From JAWPMT01 sp965227935 (GTDB taxonomy: Bacteria > Bacteroidota > Bacteroidia > Cytophagales > Cyclobacteriaceae), in assembly GCA_965227935.1 (NCBI GenBank), contig CBDDGS010000055.1, positions 806,001-870,000 on the forward strand: a DNA stretch of 64,000 bases, written 5' to 3'. A program made the position numbers and the translations under genes. The notes beneath the pieces are model-generated. The model was not told the DNA's origin. It did not search any database and worked only from the letters and a program-made list of their open reading frames with translations. Of this stretch, positions 31,481 to 41,004 are shown in pieces; the first letter of the stretch is position 1, and every line of letters starts with the position of its first letter.

Positions 31481-32848
31481 ATGAAACCCTGGCTCCGAAT
31501 TATTATCGCGCTTCACTGGCTATTGATCATTGCCAGCCTGGTGTTCACGGGCCAAATCCCTGACAATGATCCGTCCACAAGCGCTTTCCATGAAAGTATG
31601 ATGCGCCGACTGGACTCGCTCGATGACGGCTGGCAATTAGCCCAATCCGGAGAGCCAATTCGGATCGGCTGGTCGGTAGAGTCGCTCACGCCTTCAGAAC
31701 CAATGCCTCTGGCAGGCTATGGCGCGCGCAATCCCAAGACGTTCGAGGAAGTGGCGGACTCAGTCTATGTCAGGACGCTGGTCCTGGATGACGGAAACCG
31801 TCATGTCGCCTGGCTATGTGCAGACCTGCTGGTGGTTCACCCTGAGGTCTCGAGAAGATTTTTTGCATCACTACCTGAAGGTTGGGACCGTAGTGAGATC
31901 TTTTTTTCTGCCACCCATTCGCACAGCAGCTTTGGGGCGTGGGCCCCGGGATTTGTTGGAAAGCTTTTCAGTGGCGAATACGATGAGCGGTCTGTTGATT
32001 TCATCGTCGACCGATTGGTGGCCTCTTTACAATCAGCGGAGCAACAGCTGCGACAGGGGGCATTATCATACAATGAGCTACAAGTGCCTGAGTTGGTAAG
32101 GAACCGACTGGTGAAAGATCGTGGTATCATTGATCCCTGGATGAAAATCCTTGGGGTCAAATCAGGTGACCTACAGGGGTATGTGACGGTGTATTCGGCG
32201 CACGCCACGAGTCTCAGCCACCGGTATCGCAAGCTATCGGGAGACTTCCCCGGCTTCTTCAATGAAGCAGTCCTTCGTATGCCAGGAATAGACTTTTCCA
32301 TGTACGCCGCGGGTGCGGTGGGTAGTATGGCCCCAGTTACGCCTTCTGAAATATCTGAGGAGGTTGAGACCCAAAAATACTCGCAAAGTCTGGCCCAGAA
32401 TATTGCACTCCTGGAATTACTTGCCCCCGAGTATGACAGTCAGATGGTGGTGAGTTCTCTTAGGGTGCCGCTGGAGCTACCGGACCCAATGATGAAGATC
32501 AATCGGAGCCACAGCTTGCGAAGTTGGCTTTTCAAGCGACTTATAGGCAATTACTCGCAGGAACTGGCTGTTGCGGTGATGGGCGACCTGGTTTTGGTAG
32601 GTGTGCCTTGTGACTTCTCGGGTGAACTGGCCGTGCCGCTGTATCAATACGCCCGGGAATTAGGCCTGCACCTGGTCATAACCTCCTTCAATGGCGCGTA
32701 TACGGGCTATGTGGTCAAGGATGACTGGTATGATGAAGATTTGTACGAGTCGCGTGTGATGAGCTGGTACGGACCAGGGATGGGGGCATACTATACTGAA
32801 ATCATATCCCGGGTACTCGATATGATAGCCAAAAAGCAAGAGCCATGA
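31481..32848 (+). CDS. Neutral/alkaline ceramidase-like protein, membrane-anchored or exported
   Basis: About 456 residues from the ATG at 31481; a longer open frame to 31397 overlaps yifB. A hydrophobic N-terminus (IIIALHWLLIIASLVFTG) is an anchor or signal. The body resembles the neutral ceramidase N-terminal domain: IRIGWSVESLTPSEPMPLAGYG, LCADLLVVHPEV and the zinc-like SATHSHSSFGAW, then AGAVGSMAP and FNGAYTGYV. Known members cleave the amide of ceramide, and Bacteroidota often make sphingolipids, so a self-lipid role is plausible. The Ser nucleophile could not be assigned by eye. The next gene overlaps by 4 bp. Confidence 0.72.
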   Translation: MKPWLRIIIALHWLLIIASLVFTGQIPDNDPSTSAFHESMMRRLDSLDDGWQLAQSGEPIRIGWSVESLTPSEPMPLAGYGARNPKTFEEVADSVYVRTLVLDDGNRHVAWLCADLLVVHPEVSRRFFASLPEGWDRSEIFFSATHSHSSFGAWAPGFVGKLFSGEYDERSVDFIVDRLVASLQSAEQQLRQGALSYNELQVPELVRNRLVKDRGIIDPWMKILGVKSGDLQGYVTVYSAHATSLSHRYRKLSGDFPGFFNEAVLRMPGIDFSMYAAGAVGSMAPVTPSEISEEVETQKYSQSLAQNIALLELLAPEYDSQMVVSSLRVPLELPDPMMKINRSHSLRSWLFKRLIGNYSQELAVAVMGDLVLVGVPCDFSGELAVPLYQYARELGLHLVITSFNGAYTGYVVKDDWYDEDLYESRVMSWYGPGMGAYYTEIISRVLDMIAKKQEP

Positions 32849-33927
32849 TGGACATATACAAACCGACCTGCTTCATTGACGAGGCCAAGGTACGGAGGAA
32901 CATTCGCAAGATGGTTGACAAGGCGAGATTGAGCGGAGCGGAATTGAGGCCGCATTTCAAGACACATCAATCGGCGGATATTGGGCAGTGGTACAGGGAA
33001 GCGGGTGTGGATCGTATCACCGTCTCTTCGGTGGACATGGCCACCTACTTTGCGGATGCGGGGTGGACGGACATCACCATCGCTTTTCCCTACAACTGGC
33101 TGGAGAGTCAACAGATCAATGAGCTGGCGGGCCGGATCAACGTGAACGTACTGATAGAGTCTGAAGCCAGCCTGGGTCATCTGCAACAACATGTCACAAA
33201 CCCCCTTGGCTACTTCGTCAAGATCGATGTGGGATACGGTCGCACCGGTGTCGCAGCTGATGCTCAGGATGCCCTGGAAACATTGGTGGCGGCGAGTAGT
33301 GATCGCGTGGCTTTTCGAGGATTTCTCGCGCATGCCGGACACACCTATAAGGCAAGGTCAAAGGAGCAGATATTGGCCATACACCAGGAATCTGTGGCCC
33401 GGCTCCTTGCTCTCAGAGATCGATTTGGTGAGAGTACGTTTCTGAGCTATGGGGACACCCCTTCCTGCAGTGTGGTCGATCGTTTCGATTCGATCAATGA
33501 GCTGAGGCCAGGCAACTTTGCCTTTTACGACGTCATGCAGCACCAGATCGGGTCTTGCGAATTAGAGGAAATCGCCATGGTCATGGCATGTCCAGTGGTG
33601 GCGAAGCACGCTGATCGAGGGGAAGTCGTTATCTATGGAGGCGGTGTTCACTTTTCAAAGGACAGAATTGAGACGGACGAGGGTACAAGTTTTGGCCAGG
33701 TGGTTAGAATCAGAGATACTTGCACAGAAATCGCCCATGGCACGAGGCTTGCAAGAGTTTCCCAGGAGCATGGGATTATCACCGGTGATGACGATTTTAT
33801 GCGCGATATACAGGAGGGCGACGTCGTCGGCGTTCTCCCAATCCATTCGTGCCTGACTGCCGATCTTATGCCGGGATACTTTACTTTTGACGGACGACGT
33901 TTGCACAAATTGATCAAATCAGCGTAA
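32845..33927 (+). CDS. D-threonine aldolase / alanine racemase-fold PLP enzyme
   Basis: This 360-residue protein has the PLP Lys in RPHFKTHQSADIG, an alanine-racemase-like TIM barrel (FVKIDVGYGRTG, FRGFLAHAGHTY), and a C-terminal metal-type motif GVLPIHSCLTADLM that matches the His/Cys-Asp metal site of D-threonine aldolases and D-serine dehydratases. The reaction would be a retro-aldol or dehydration of a beta-hydroxy D-amino acid; the exact substrate is unknown. ATG overlaps the stop of the ceramidase-like gene by 4 bp (ATGATGG), so both are translated together. A shared amino-alcohol or serine-lipid pathway is conceivable. Confidence 0.82.
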   Translation: MMDIYKPTCFIDEAKVRRNIRKMVDKARLSGAELRPHFKTHQSADIGQWYREAGVDRITVSSVDMATYFADAGWTDITIAFPYNWLESQQINELAGRINVNVLIESEASLGHLQQHVTNPLGYFVKIDVGYGRTGVAADAQDALETLVAASSDRVAFRGFLAHAGHTYKARSKEQILAIHQESVARLLALRDRFGESTFLSYGDTPSCSVVDRFDSINELRPGNFAFYDVMQHQIGSCELEEIAMVMACPVVAKHADRGEVVIYGGGVHFSKDRIETDEGTSFGQVVRIRDTCTEIAHGTRLARVSQEHGIITGDDDFMRDIQEGDVVGVLPIHSCLTADLMPGYFTFDGRRLHKLIKSA

Positions 33928-33935
33928 TCCTTCTT

Positions 33936-35087
33936 ATGAAAAGCTTTTTCTGCAAAGGGCTACTACTAGCCATTTTTTCGTTTCCGCTTCTTGTGATCGC
34001 TCAGGAGCCTGATTCGCTTGACATTATGATTGGTCAAATGATCATGGCAGGGGTAAGAGACTACCAGGATCCCGAGATCCGCAAAGAACTGGAGGAAGAT
34101 CTGGCGGCTGGCAGGGCTGGAGGGATTATCCTGTTCGAGAAAAACGTACTGCCCGAAAACAGTAAGCAGGAGCTGGCCGATATGATTCTCAAGCTTCAGG
34201 AGAAATCCAGGTCTCCACTTCTGGTAGCTATCGACGAGGAGGGAGGAAAAGTAAACAGGCTAAAACCCAAGTACGGTTTTCACAAGCCGCCATCTGCCCA
34301 ATTCATGGGAAAAATGGACAACTATGATTCCACCGTCTACTTCTCCAAGCTGACAGCCCGGAACCTGCATAATCTCGGTATCAACGTCAACTTCGCGCCT
34401 AGCGTGGACGTGAACATCAATCCTGAAAACCCCATCATTGGAGGTAAGGAGCGCAGCTTCTCCCCCGATTTCCGAAAGGTGGCGTACCATGCTGCTGCCT
34501 ATATCCGAGGCCATGATGAGGTGGGCATCGCCACCTCGCTAAAACACTTTCCGGGCCATGGGAGTAGTAAAAACGACACCCATCTGGGGGTTGCCGATGT
34601 CTCCAATACCTGGCAACTGGAGGAGATCTATCCTTATCAAATGCTCATTGACTCGGGGCTAGTACGTGCTGTGATGACATCCCACGTGGTGAACCGATCC
34701 CTGGATGAGTCCATGCTGCCCGGCACACTTTCACCCAAAGTGGTCAACGGACTGCTACGTGCGCATCTCGGATTTGATGGCGTGGTATTTACTGACGACA
34801 TGCAAATGAAAGCCATCACAAGCCAGTACGGCGTGGAAAATAGCGTGCAACTGGCAATTAAGGCAGGGGTAGATGTCATGGTCTTCGCCAACAATGTCAC
34901 CGGGCACGACGTGGTCACTGTCCGAAGAGTGCATGCAGCGATAAGAAAGATGGTGACTGACAACGAAATTAGTGTTGCGAGGATCGAGCAGTCCTACGCT
35001 CGTATTCGCAAGATGAAGTGGTCTTTGGGACTCCTGGAGCCCAACTATGTGAAGAATCTCGAAAGAAGACTAAAAGCCCTATATTAG
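33936..35087 (+). CDS. GH3 beta-N-acetylhexosaminidase, exported (NagZ-like)
   Basis: This 383-residue protein has a signal peptide (LLLAIFSFPLLVIAQ). The NagZ-type GH3 barrel shows KHFPGHGSSKNDTHLGVAD (the H-x-H general acid/base loop), EEGGKVNRL, and the nucleophile Asp in VVFTDDMQMKAI. No second GH3 C-terminal domain, as in single-domain NagZ. It removes N-acetylglucosamine from muropeptides or chitin-like glycans. With a signal peptide it should act in the periplasm or outside, unlike cytosolic E. coli NagZ. It starts 8 bp after the PLP enzyme. Confidence 0.9.
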   Translation: MKSFFCKGLLLAIFSFPLLVIAQEPDSLDIMIGQMIMAGVRDYQDPEIRKELEEDLAAGRAGGIILFEKNVLPENSKQELADMILKLQEKSRSPLLVAIDEEGGKVNRLKPKYGFHKPPSAQFMGKMDNYDSTVYFSKLTARNLHNLGINVNFAPSVDVNINPENPIIGGKERSFSPDFRKVAYHAAAYIRGHDEVGIATSLKHFPGHGSSKNDTHLGVADVSNTWQLEEIYPYQMLIDSGLVRAVMTSHVVNRSLDESMLPGTLSPKVVNGLLRAHLGFDGVVFTDDMQMKAITSQYGVENSVQLAIKAGVDVMVFANNVTGHDVVTVRRVHAAIRKMVTDNEISVARIEQSYARIRKMKWSLGLLEPNYVKNLERRLKALY

Positions 35088-35103
35088 GCTAATCTTCTGA
35101 TCG

Positions 35104-35997
35104 ATGATCCAATACAACCCGAAATCCTGGCTTTCGCTCATCTTCGACGTCTACAGCCGCTATGTCATTCGTGCGCTTCTACCTTTATTGCTCTTCCAGG
35201 GACTGTTCACAGCCTTTCTTTGTTTCATCGTCATAGATGTGCTCCAGTGGCACTACTCAGGTACGATTGCATTTCACTCAATTTTAGGTGTCATCCTCGG
35301 TTTGTTTCTTGTTTTGAGAACCAATACCGCTTATGATAGATGGTGGGAAGGACGGAAGCTGTGGGGGAAACTCGTGAATGATACGCGCCAACTAGCTATT
35401 AAACTCAATGCGTTCTTACCTGTTGATGCCAAGGATGACCGCACATTCTTCAGAAAGATGATCCCCAATGTCACCTTCGCTATGAAGGAACATTTACGTT
35501 CAAGTATCCTCATTGGCGAGTTGGACATGTACGATGATGCCAGTAAAGATCTTATCATCAAAAGCAAACACCGCCCCAACGCGGTCACCAATCTTTTGTA
35601 TCAGAGAGTACATGATTTGGAGCAACGAGGTGTGCTGAATGGCAGTCAGCTATTTGTTTTGGACAAAGAGCTAAAGGGCTTCACCGATATCATTGGCGCA
35701 TGTGAACGGATCAAGACCACACCGATCCCGTATTCCTATAGCATGTTCATCAAGAAGTTCCTATTTATATACTCGATCACGCTGCCCGTGAGTTTTATTT
35801 GGGAAGTACATTACTGGAGTGTGCCCATCGTGATGCTTGCGTTCTACTTTCTGCTGAGCGTGGAGCTAATTGCTGAAGAGATCGAAGATCCATTTGGTAA
35901 GGATGTGAATGACCTGCCACTCAATGAACTGTGCGTGAAGATCAAGCGAAATATTGCTGAAATATTCAACATGCGGTACGAAAAGTCGGATGAATAG
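35104..35997 (+). CDS. Bestrophin family ion channel
   Basis: This 297-residue membrane protein has two N-terminal helix pairs (ALLPLLLFQGLFTAFLCFIV), the conserved NTAYDRWWEGRKLWGKLVND motif, and IEDPFGKDVNDLPL near the end, matching bacterial bestrophins (YneE family). Homologues form pentameric chloride or cation channels in the inner membrane. It lies 16 bp after the GH3 gene. The pairing is probably only transcriptional. Confidence 0.88.
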   Translation: MIQYNPKSWLSLIFDVYSRYVIRALLPLLLFQGLFTAFLCFIVIDVLQWHYSGTIAFHSILGVILGLFLVLRTNTAYDRWWEGRKLWGKLVNDTRQLAIKLNAFLPVDAKDDRTFFRKMIPNVTFAMKEHLRSSILIGELDMYDDASKDLIIKSKHRPNAVTNLLYQRVHDLEQRGVLNGSQLFVLDKELKGFTDIIGACERIKTTPIPYSYSMFIKKFLFIYSITLPVSFIWEVHYWSVPIVMLAFYFLLSVELIAEEIEDPFGKDVNDLPLNELCVKIKRNIAEIFNMRYEKSDE

Positions 35998-36081
35998 GCG
36001 CAAAGATTTTCTTTAAATTGCCAGCCTTACTAATTTAACCGGTCCATATACCATAAAGACTTAACTCTAACCAATATACCT

Positions 36082-36987
36082 ATGAGATCCCTTTCCTTAA
36101 GATTTCTTGACACAGGGCTGATCTTGTCATTGATCGTAGTAGTTTCGGCTTGCGGAGGTGGCTCTTCAGAGCAATCATCGAGTGCCAGCGATGAGTTTGA
36201 AGCCGCCAAGAGCGAGCTAGCTGCGGACGTCAGCCAGTATGTCAAAGATCTTCCTCCTCCATCAGAAGTGCCTTTCCTACTGATGGCGACAGGTAGTGAC
36301 TTCAACCCGGACCTGGTGAATGACCTTGACAACTCCGATCGATACACTGTTTCTCAAGACAAGGCCGCGGCCAATTTGGGAGTCTACGCCACAGATGTTG
36401 GGTATCTCTCATCCTATGATGAGTCTGACCAGGTATTCGCCACGGTGGAGGTCTGTCAGGCATTGGCAGAGACCATGGGTGTAGCTTCTGCAATAGATAT
36501 CGACCTGCTGACGAGGTTTGAAGAGAATATTGGTCAGCGGGATTCGTTGGCTGTCCTCATCGATGAGGTGATGGCAGTGACTGGCGAACGCCTGCAGACA
36601 TTGGATCGCGTCAATCTGGCTGCCGTCGCGCTAGGTGGAAGTTTTGTGGAAGGACTCTACATCTCCACACAGGTGATTGCCACCTATCCTGATGACTTAT
36701 TGCCGGAAGCAGATCGCAACCGTATTCTTCAGCCACTGGTGAAAATCGTTTTGGACCAGAAGCAGACGTTGGAGGATCTTTTCAAGGTCATGGGTGAGGT
36801 CGAGCAGACTGATGCCGTAACAAGCATGACCGGTGAGTTGAACAAGATCAAGGCCATCTATGATGGGGAGCTGGCAACGATCAGTGACCAAATCGCACAA
36901 AACACTGGTGACTTCCAGTTGACGAAAGAAACAATTGCCAACCTCACATCGGAGGTTCAGAGAATCCGCGCGTCCATTGTAGACTAA
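36082..36987 (+). CDS. Hypothetical lipoprotein, helical
   Basis: This 301-residue protein has a lipobox (VVVSACGGGSS) and a Ser-rich linker (SSEQSSSASDEF), then an alpha-helical domain (about 45-301: LVNDLDNSDRYTVSQDKA, VFATVEVCQALAETMG, and C-terminal coiled coil TIANLTSEVQRIRASI). No family is recognised. It is an envelope protein standing alone and followed by a terminator. TTTAAATTGCC near 36015 is a weak -7-like element. Confidence 0.6.
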   Translation: MRSLSLRFLDTGLILSLIVVVSACGGGSSEQSSSASDEFEAAKSELAADVSQYVKDLPPPSEVPFLLMATGSDFNPDLVNDLDNSDRYTVSQDKAAANLGVYATDVGYLSSYDESDQVFATVEVCQALAETMGVASAIDIDLLTRFEENIGQRDSLAVLIDEVMAVTGERLQTLDRVNLAAVALGGSFVEGLYISTQVIATYPDDLLPEADRNRILQPLVKIVLDQKQTLEDLFKVMGEVEQTDAVTSMTGELNKIKAIYDGELATISDQIAQNTGDFQLTKETIANLTSEVQRIRASIVD

Positions 36988-37010
36988 TTGACGTCGGGAA
37001 GATATTTTAG

Positions 37011-37041
37011 AAAGCATTGAATTTTTTCAATGCTTTTTTTT
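37011..37041 (+). terminator. Rho-independent terminator after the helical lipoprotein
   Basis: Stem AAAGCATTGAA / TTCAATGCTTT (11 bp, 4-nt T loop) followed by TTTTT. It lies 20 bp before the ABCG start and separates two transcripts. Confidence 0.9.
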
Positions 37042-37061
37042 GCTCTTATTGCACCTAACCT

Positions 37062-40000
37062 ATGAGTGATAAGCTCTTAAAGACCATACTGCGCCTATTG
37101 GTGATCGTGGCCAAAGAAGATGACGTCACATCTTCTGAGAGGGATGCTGTACTTGAATTCCTCGAGGAAAATGTGAACAAGGAGGAGGCCAAGAAGTACA
37201 TCGAATTCTTTGACGATCTGGTCGATAACTCAAAGGACCAGACGCAGCGCGATGAGATGAAGGAAATCATCAAGCTGAGTTACGACGTCAACAAGGAGCT
37301 GAAGCAGGAGCAAAAACTGGTCGTACTACTCCGCTTGTTGGAGCTGATCGTCGCGGATGAGAAAGTGACCGATAGGGAGAACAACCTGCTCCACGTGGTC
37401 GGTACGAGTCTCAATTTCACGGCGAAGGTAGTAGACCATCTCAAATCGTACGTGCAAACTATCGAGGCGGACAAGTTCGCAGCGAAGAGTGTGCTGGTGG
37501 CTTCCTCTGAGGCACCGACAGAGTTGAAGGCCAACTACCTCAAGGTAAAGGACCTCACTGGGATGCTTGCATTCTTCAACGTGCCGGGAATAGACATCTA
37601 CTTTGTCAAATACACGGGCGCGGAGTCACTCACCTTGAATGGGTTGGGACTCGTTCCCGGTCGAATAAAGGTATTTTCTCATGGTAGCAGCATCAGGGCA
37701 GTGAGCTCCGTGATGTCGCCCATTTATTTCAGCGATGTGCTGGGCGGCTTCTATCAGGAGAGTCAGGATGTCAGCATCTCGTTCGTCGCTGACCATGTCA
37801 ATTTCCTGTTTCCCAATGGCAATAAGGGTCTCACTGACTTTGACCTTGCAGAGCGCAATGGCAAGCTAATTGGGATCATGGGTGGTAGTGGCTCAGGCAA
37901 GTCTACGCTTCTCAATGTCCTCAATGGCAATGCCGCTCCTTCGGAGGGATCTGTCAGGATCAATGGCATTGACATCCACAAGCATCCGAAGAAAGTCGAA
38001 GGGACCATTGGTTACGTCCCTCAGGATGACCTGCTCATAGAGGACCTCACTGTCTACCAAAACCTATACTATGCTGCTAAGCTTTGCTTCGAGGGCTACA
38101 GCGAAGAGCAGTTGGCGACGCTTGTTGACAAAGTCTTGGGGTCGCTTGGCCTCAGAAGTACAAGTGATCTCAAAGTGGGGAATCCACTACAAAAAACAAT
38201 TAGTGGCGGGCAGCGCAAGCGACTCAACATAGGTCTCGAATTGCTCCGTGAGCCTTCCGTCTTGTTCGTGGACGAACCGACCAGTGGGTTGAGTTCTCGG
38301 GATTCTGAGAACATCATGGACCTTCTCAAGGAACTGGCTTTAAAGGGCAAAATGGTGTTTGTCGTCATCCACCAGCCTTCTTCAGACATCTTCAAGATGT
38401 TTGACAAATTGGTCATCCTGGATGTGGGAGGATTCCAGATCTACTATGGCAACCCCGTAGACGCGGTCACCTACTTCAAGTCCATTGTGGACCATGTTGA
38501 TCGTGAGCAAGGTGCCTGTATCAACTGTGGTAATGTCAACCCTGAGCAGATCTTCAATATCATCGATGCCAAGGTGGTCGATGAGTATGGGCGGTTCACC
38601 CAGACGAGAAAAGTCAGTCCCAAGGAGTGGCACGGCTACTTCAGGGACAAAGTCAAGGTGGAGTCGGTGCAGGAAGTGGAAGAGAGTCCTCCACGGAACC
38701 TGTCTGTACCCAACTGGGTCAAGCAGCTGGCAGTATTTTCCAAAAGAGACTTCTTGTCCAAGCTCAGCAATCGCCAATACCTGCTGATCAATCTCTTGGA
38801 GGCTCCCTTGCTGGCATTTATCCTGGCCATCATCGTCCGGTACAGTCCGGTCGGGGAGGAGTATTCCTTCCGGGAAAATATTAATATCCCCGTTTTCTTC
38901 TTTATCAGCGTGATCGTTGCGTTGTTTATGGGGCTGACGGTCAGTGCTGAGGAGATCATCAAAGACCGTAAGATCCTGAAAAGAGAATCTTTCCTGAATC
39001 TCTCGCGATCAAGTTACCTGACGTCCAAGATCTTCCTGCTGTTTGGGTTGTCGCTCATTCAGACTTTCCTTTTTACAGTGCTCGGGGCCTGGATACTGGA
39101 GATCAAAGGGATGACATTGTCCTATTGGGTGATACTATTCTCGGTGTCGGCTTTTGCCAACCTGCTTGGTCTGAATATCAGTTCGGCGTTTAACTCAGTC
39201 GTCACTATCTACATTCTTATCCCACTGCTGATCATTCCGCAGCTGATCCTGAGTGGGGTTGTGGTCAATTTTGACAAGCTCAATGCACAGCTGTCCACCA
39301 AGGATAGGGTACCCGTGATCGGCGAGATCATGGCGTCACGCTGGGCTTACGAGGCTTTGGCCGTCACGCAGTTCAAAAACAACCGGTACAATAAGCCCTT
39401 GTACCCCTTTGATCGCCGGATAGTGGAATCCGAGTACAAGACCGTGCACTATCTGCCGGAAATGCAGGAAATACTCGATGAGAGCGCGCAAGCACTTTCG
39501 AATGGAAATGATGAGGAACTTGCCTCTCTTTTGGCGTTGTTGCGCAGGGAAGTAGGCAATGAACTTCAGGTAGTCGGGGCCAATCAATTTGATCTGACCA
39601 CCCTAGAGGACGCCAACTTCAATCTCCTTGTTGTAGAGAGCCTGGGCGAATTCATCAACAACCTCAAGAATTTTTACAATCGCCGTCGGAAAACAGCGGA
39701 AGCAGAAAAAGACGAATACCTGGCCACCATCGTAAAAACAACCGAAGACAGGGAAGCCTTTGCGGCGCTCCGCGGTGACCACGAAAATGATCGACTTGTC
39801 TACATGCTCCGGAATACCAGTGTCAGGCAGCGAGTGCTAAGGACGCCCTCTGGTCTGGTGCGGCAGGTGTATCCTATCTATGCCAGAAATAACCAGCCAA
39901 AGCATGCCCTTGATTTTCGCACGAAATTCTACTATCCCGAGAAGTACATCTTCGGATCGTACGTGCCGACGAAAGTGTTCAACGTACTGGTGATCTGGCT

Positions 40001-40073
40001 GATGACAGCCATCTTGTACGTCACACTCTACTATGATGTGCTGAGAAAGATCGTATCAGGAAGACGGGGATAG
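37062..40073 (+). CDS. TerB-like domain fused to an ABCG-type transporter
   Basis: This 1003-residue protein starts with a TerB-like helical domain at about 1-135 (LVIVAKEDDVTSSERDAVLEF, then LELIVADEKVTDRENNLL), with two copies of the acidic turn that TerB uses for metal. A linker follows to about 265. The ABCG nucleotide-binding domain has Walker A GGSGSGKSTLLN near 272, signature SGGQRKRLNIG, Walker B VLFVDEPTSGLSS and the IHQPSSDIF switch. A CINCGNVNPEQ motif precedes five to six membrane helices at about 575-770 (FFFISVIVALFMGLTV). A long soluble domain (about 780-960) ends in a final helix (VFNVLVIWLMTAILYVTLY). The protein is a half-transporter in type II orientation. Substrate unknown; TerB suggests stress or metal linkage. 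Confidence 0.85.
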   Translation: MSDKLLKTILRLLVIVAKEDDVTSSERDAVLEFLEENVNKEEAKKYIEFFDDLVDNSKDQTQRDEMKEIIKLSYDVNKELKQEQKLVVLLRLLELIVADEKVTDRENNLLHVVGTSLNFTAKVVDHLKSYVQTIEADKFAAKSVLVASSEAPTELKANYLKVKDLTGMLAFFNVPGIDIYFVKYTGAESLTLNGLGLVPGRIKVFSHGSSIRAVSSVMSPIYFSDVLGGFYQESQDVSISFVADHVNFLFPNGNKGLTDFDLAERNGKLIGIMGGSGSGKSTLLNVLNGNAAPSEGSVRINGIDIHKHPKKVEGTIGYVPQDDLLIEDLTVYQNLYYAAKLCFEGYSEEQLATLVDKVLGSLGLRSTSDLKVGNPLQKTISGGQRKRLNIGLELLREPSVLFVDEPTSGLSSRDSENIMDLLKELALKGKMVFVVIHQPSSDIFKMFDKLVILDVGGFQIYYGNPVDAVTYFKSIVDHVDREQGACINCGNVNPEQIFNIIDAKVVDEYGRFTQTRKVSPKEWHGYFRDKVKVESVQEVEESPPRNLSVPNWVKQLAVFSKRDFLSKLSNRQYLLINLLEAPLLAFILAIIVRYSPVGEEYSFRENINIPVFFFISVIVALFMGLTVSAEEIIKDRKILKRESFLNLSRSSYLTSKIFLLFGLSLIQTFLFTVLGAWILEIKGMTLSYWVILFSVSAFANLLGLNISSAFNSVVTIYILIPLLIIPQLILSGVVVNFDKLNAQLSTKDRVPVIGEIMASRWAYEALAVTQFKNNRYNKPLYPFDRRIVESEYKTVHYLPEMQEILDESAQALSNGNDEELASLLALLRREVGNELQVVGANQFDLTTLEDANFNLLVVESLGEFINNLKNFYNRRRKTAEAEKDEYLATIVKTTEDREAFAALRGDHENDRLVYMLRNTSVRQRVLRTPSGLVRQVYPIYARNNQPKHALDFRTKFYYPEKYIFGSYVPTKVFNVLVIWLMTAILYVTLYYDVLRKIVSGRRG

Positions 40074-40089
40074 GCGGTCTATTCCAGAC

Positions 40090-40974
40090 TCAAATAGGCA
40101 CGTCTACGTGACGCTCAGCGTGATAAGATGATCTGACCAGAGGTCCCGACTCCACATACTTGAGGCCGCGACGCAGACCCTCCTCCTTGTAAGCTTCGAA
40201 CTGATCCGGGTGGATAAATTCTGCTACTTCAATATGACGCTTCGTTGGTTGCAGGTACTGCCCCAATGTTAGAATATCCAGGCCATGCTCTACCAGGTCG
40301 TCCATCGCCTTGTGTACCTCGTCTGTGGTTTCGCCGAGGCCTAGCATGATCCCAGACTTTGTTCTCTTACCAGCTTCTTTGGTGAGCTTCGTTTGTTCCA
40401 GACTACGAGCATATTTTGCCTGTGGCCGTACCCGGCGATACAGTCGCTCGATGGTCTCCATGTTGTGAGAAACCACTTCCTGTCCACCATCAATCATGCG
40501 GTAAAGCGCCTCCCAATTGCCTTTCACGTCGGGGATCAGGGTCTCGATGGTGGTGGAAGGACTCAGCTCCTTCACCTTTATGACGGTCTGGTACCAAATC
40601 TCGGCACCACGGTCTTTCAACTCGTCTCGATTTACGGAGGTGATCACCGCGTGCTTGACGCCCATGGTGGCGATGGCTTCCGCCACTCGCTGCGGCTCTT
40701 CTTCATCATATTCCGGTGGCCTGCCGGTGGCTACAGCGCAGAAGGTGCAGCTCCTCGTGCACACATTGCCCAAAATCATGAATGTGGCCGTACCCGCACC
40801 CCAGCACTCCCCCATATTCGGGCAGTTGCCACTCTCACAAATGGTGTGCAGCTTATTTTCATCGACAATCTTCCTGACTCGGGCATACTCATGGCCGACT
40901 GGGAGTTTCACTCTCAGCCAGTTGGGTTTTTGCTTGCGACCCTCGCCAGGTGATACTGTTGGTAACTCTATCAT
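40090..40974 (-). CDS. lipA: Lipoyl synthase
   Basis: This 294-residue radical-SAM enzyme inserts two sulfurs into octanoyl groups on lipoyl domains. The auxiliary cluster Cys are in CESGNCPNMGEC, the radical-SAM CxxxCxxC in NVCTRSCTFCAV, and the conserved RSSYHAE end is present. Length is normal. It is the first gene of the 40 kb minus group to meet the ABCG stop. Its product could serve the lipoyl-dependent complex of the fused E1 at 43.8 kb (the E2 is not seen here). Confidence 0.96.
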   Translation of the reverse strand: MIELPTVSPGEGRKQKPNWLRVKLPVGHEYARVRKIVDENKLHTICESGNCPNMGECWGAGTATFMILGNVCTRSCTFCAVATGRPPEYDEEEPQRVAEAIATMGVKHAVITSVNRDELKDRGAEIWYQTVIKVKELSPSTTIETLIPDVKGNWEALYRMIDGGQEVVSHNMETIERLYRRVRPQAKYARSLEQTKLTKEAGKRTKSGIMLGLGETTDEVHKAMDDLVEHGLDILTLGQYLQPTKRHIEVAEFIHPDQFEAYKEEGLRRGLKYVESGPLVRSSYHAERHVDVPI

Positions 40975-41004
40975 GCTTGACTTCCTCTCCTCTCTCTTGA
41001 ACTC

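Noticed and set aside
40393..40953. Open plus-strand frame of 186 codons
   Set aside because: Antisense to lipA, whose iron-sulfur motifs are unmistakable.
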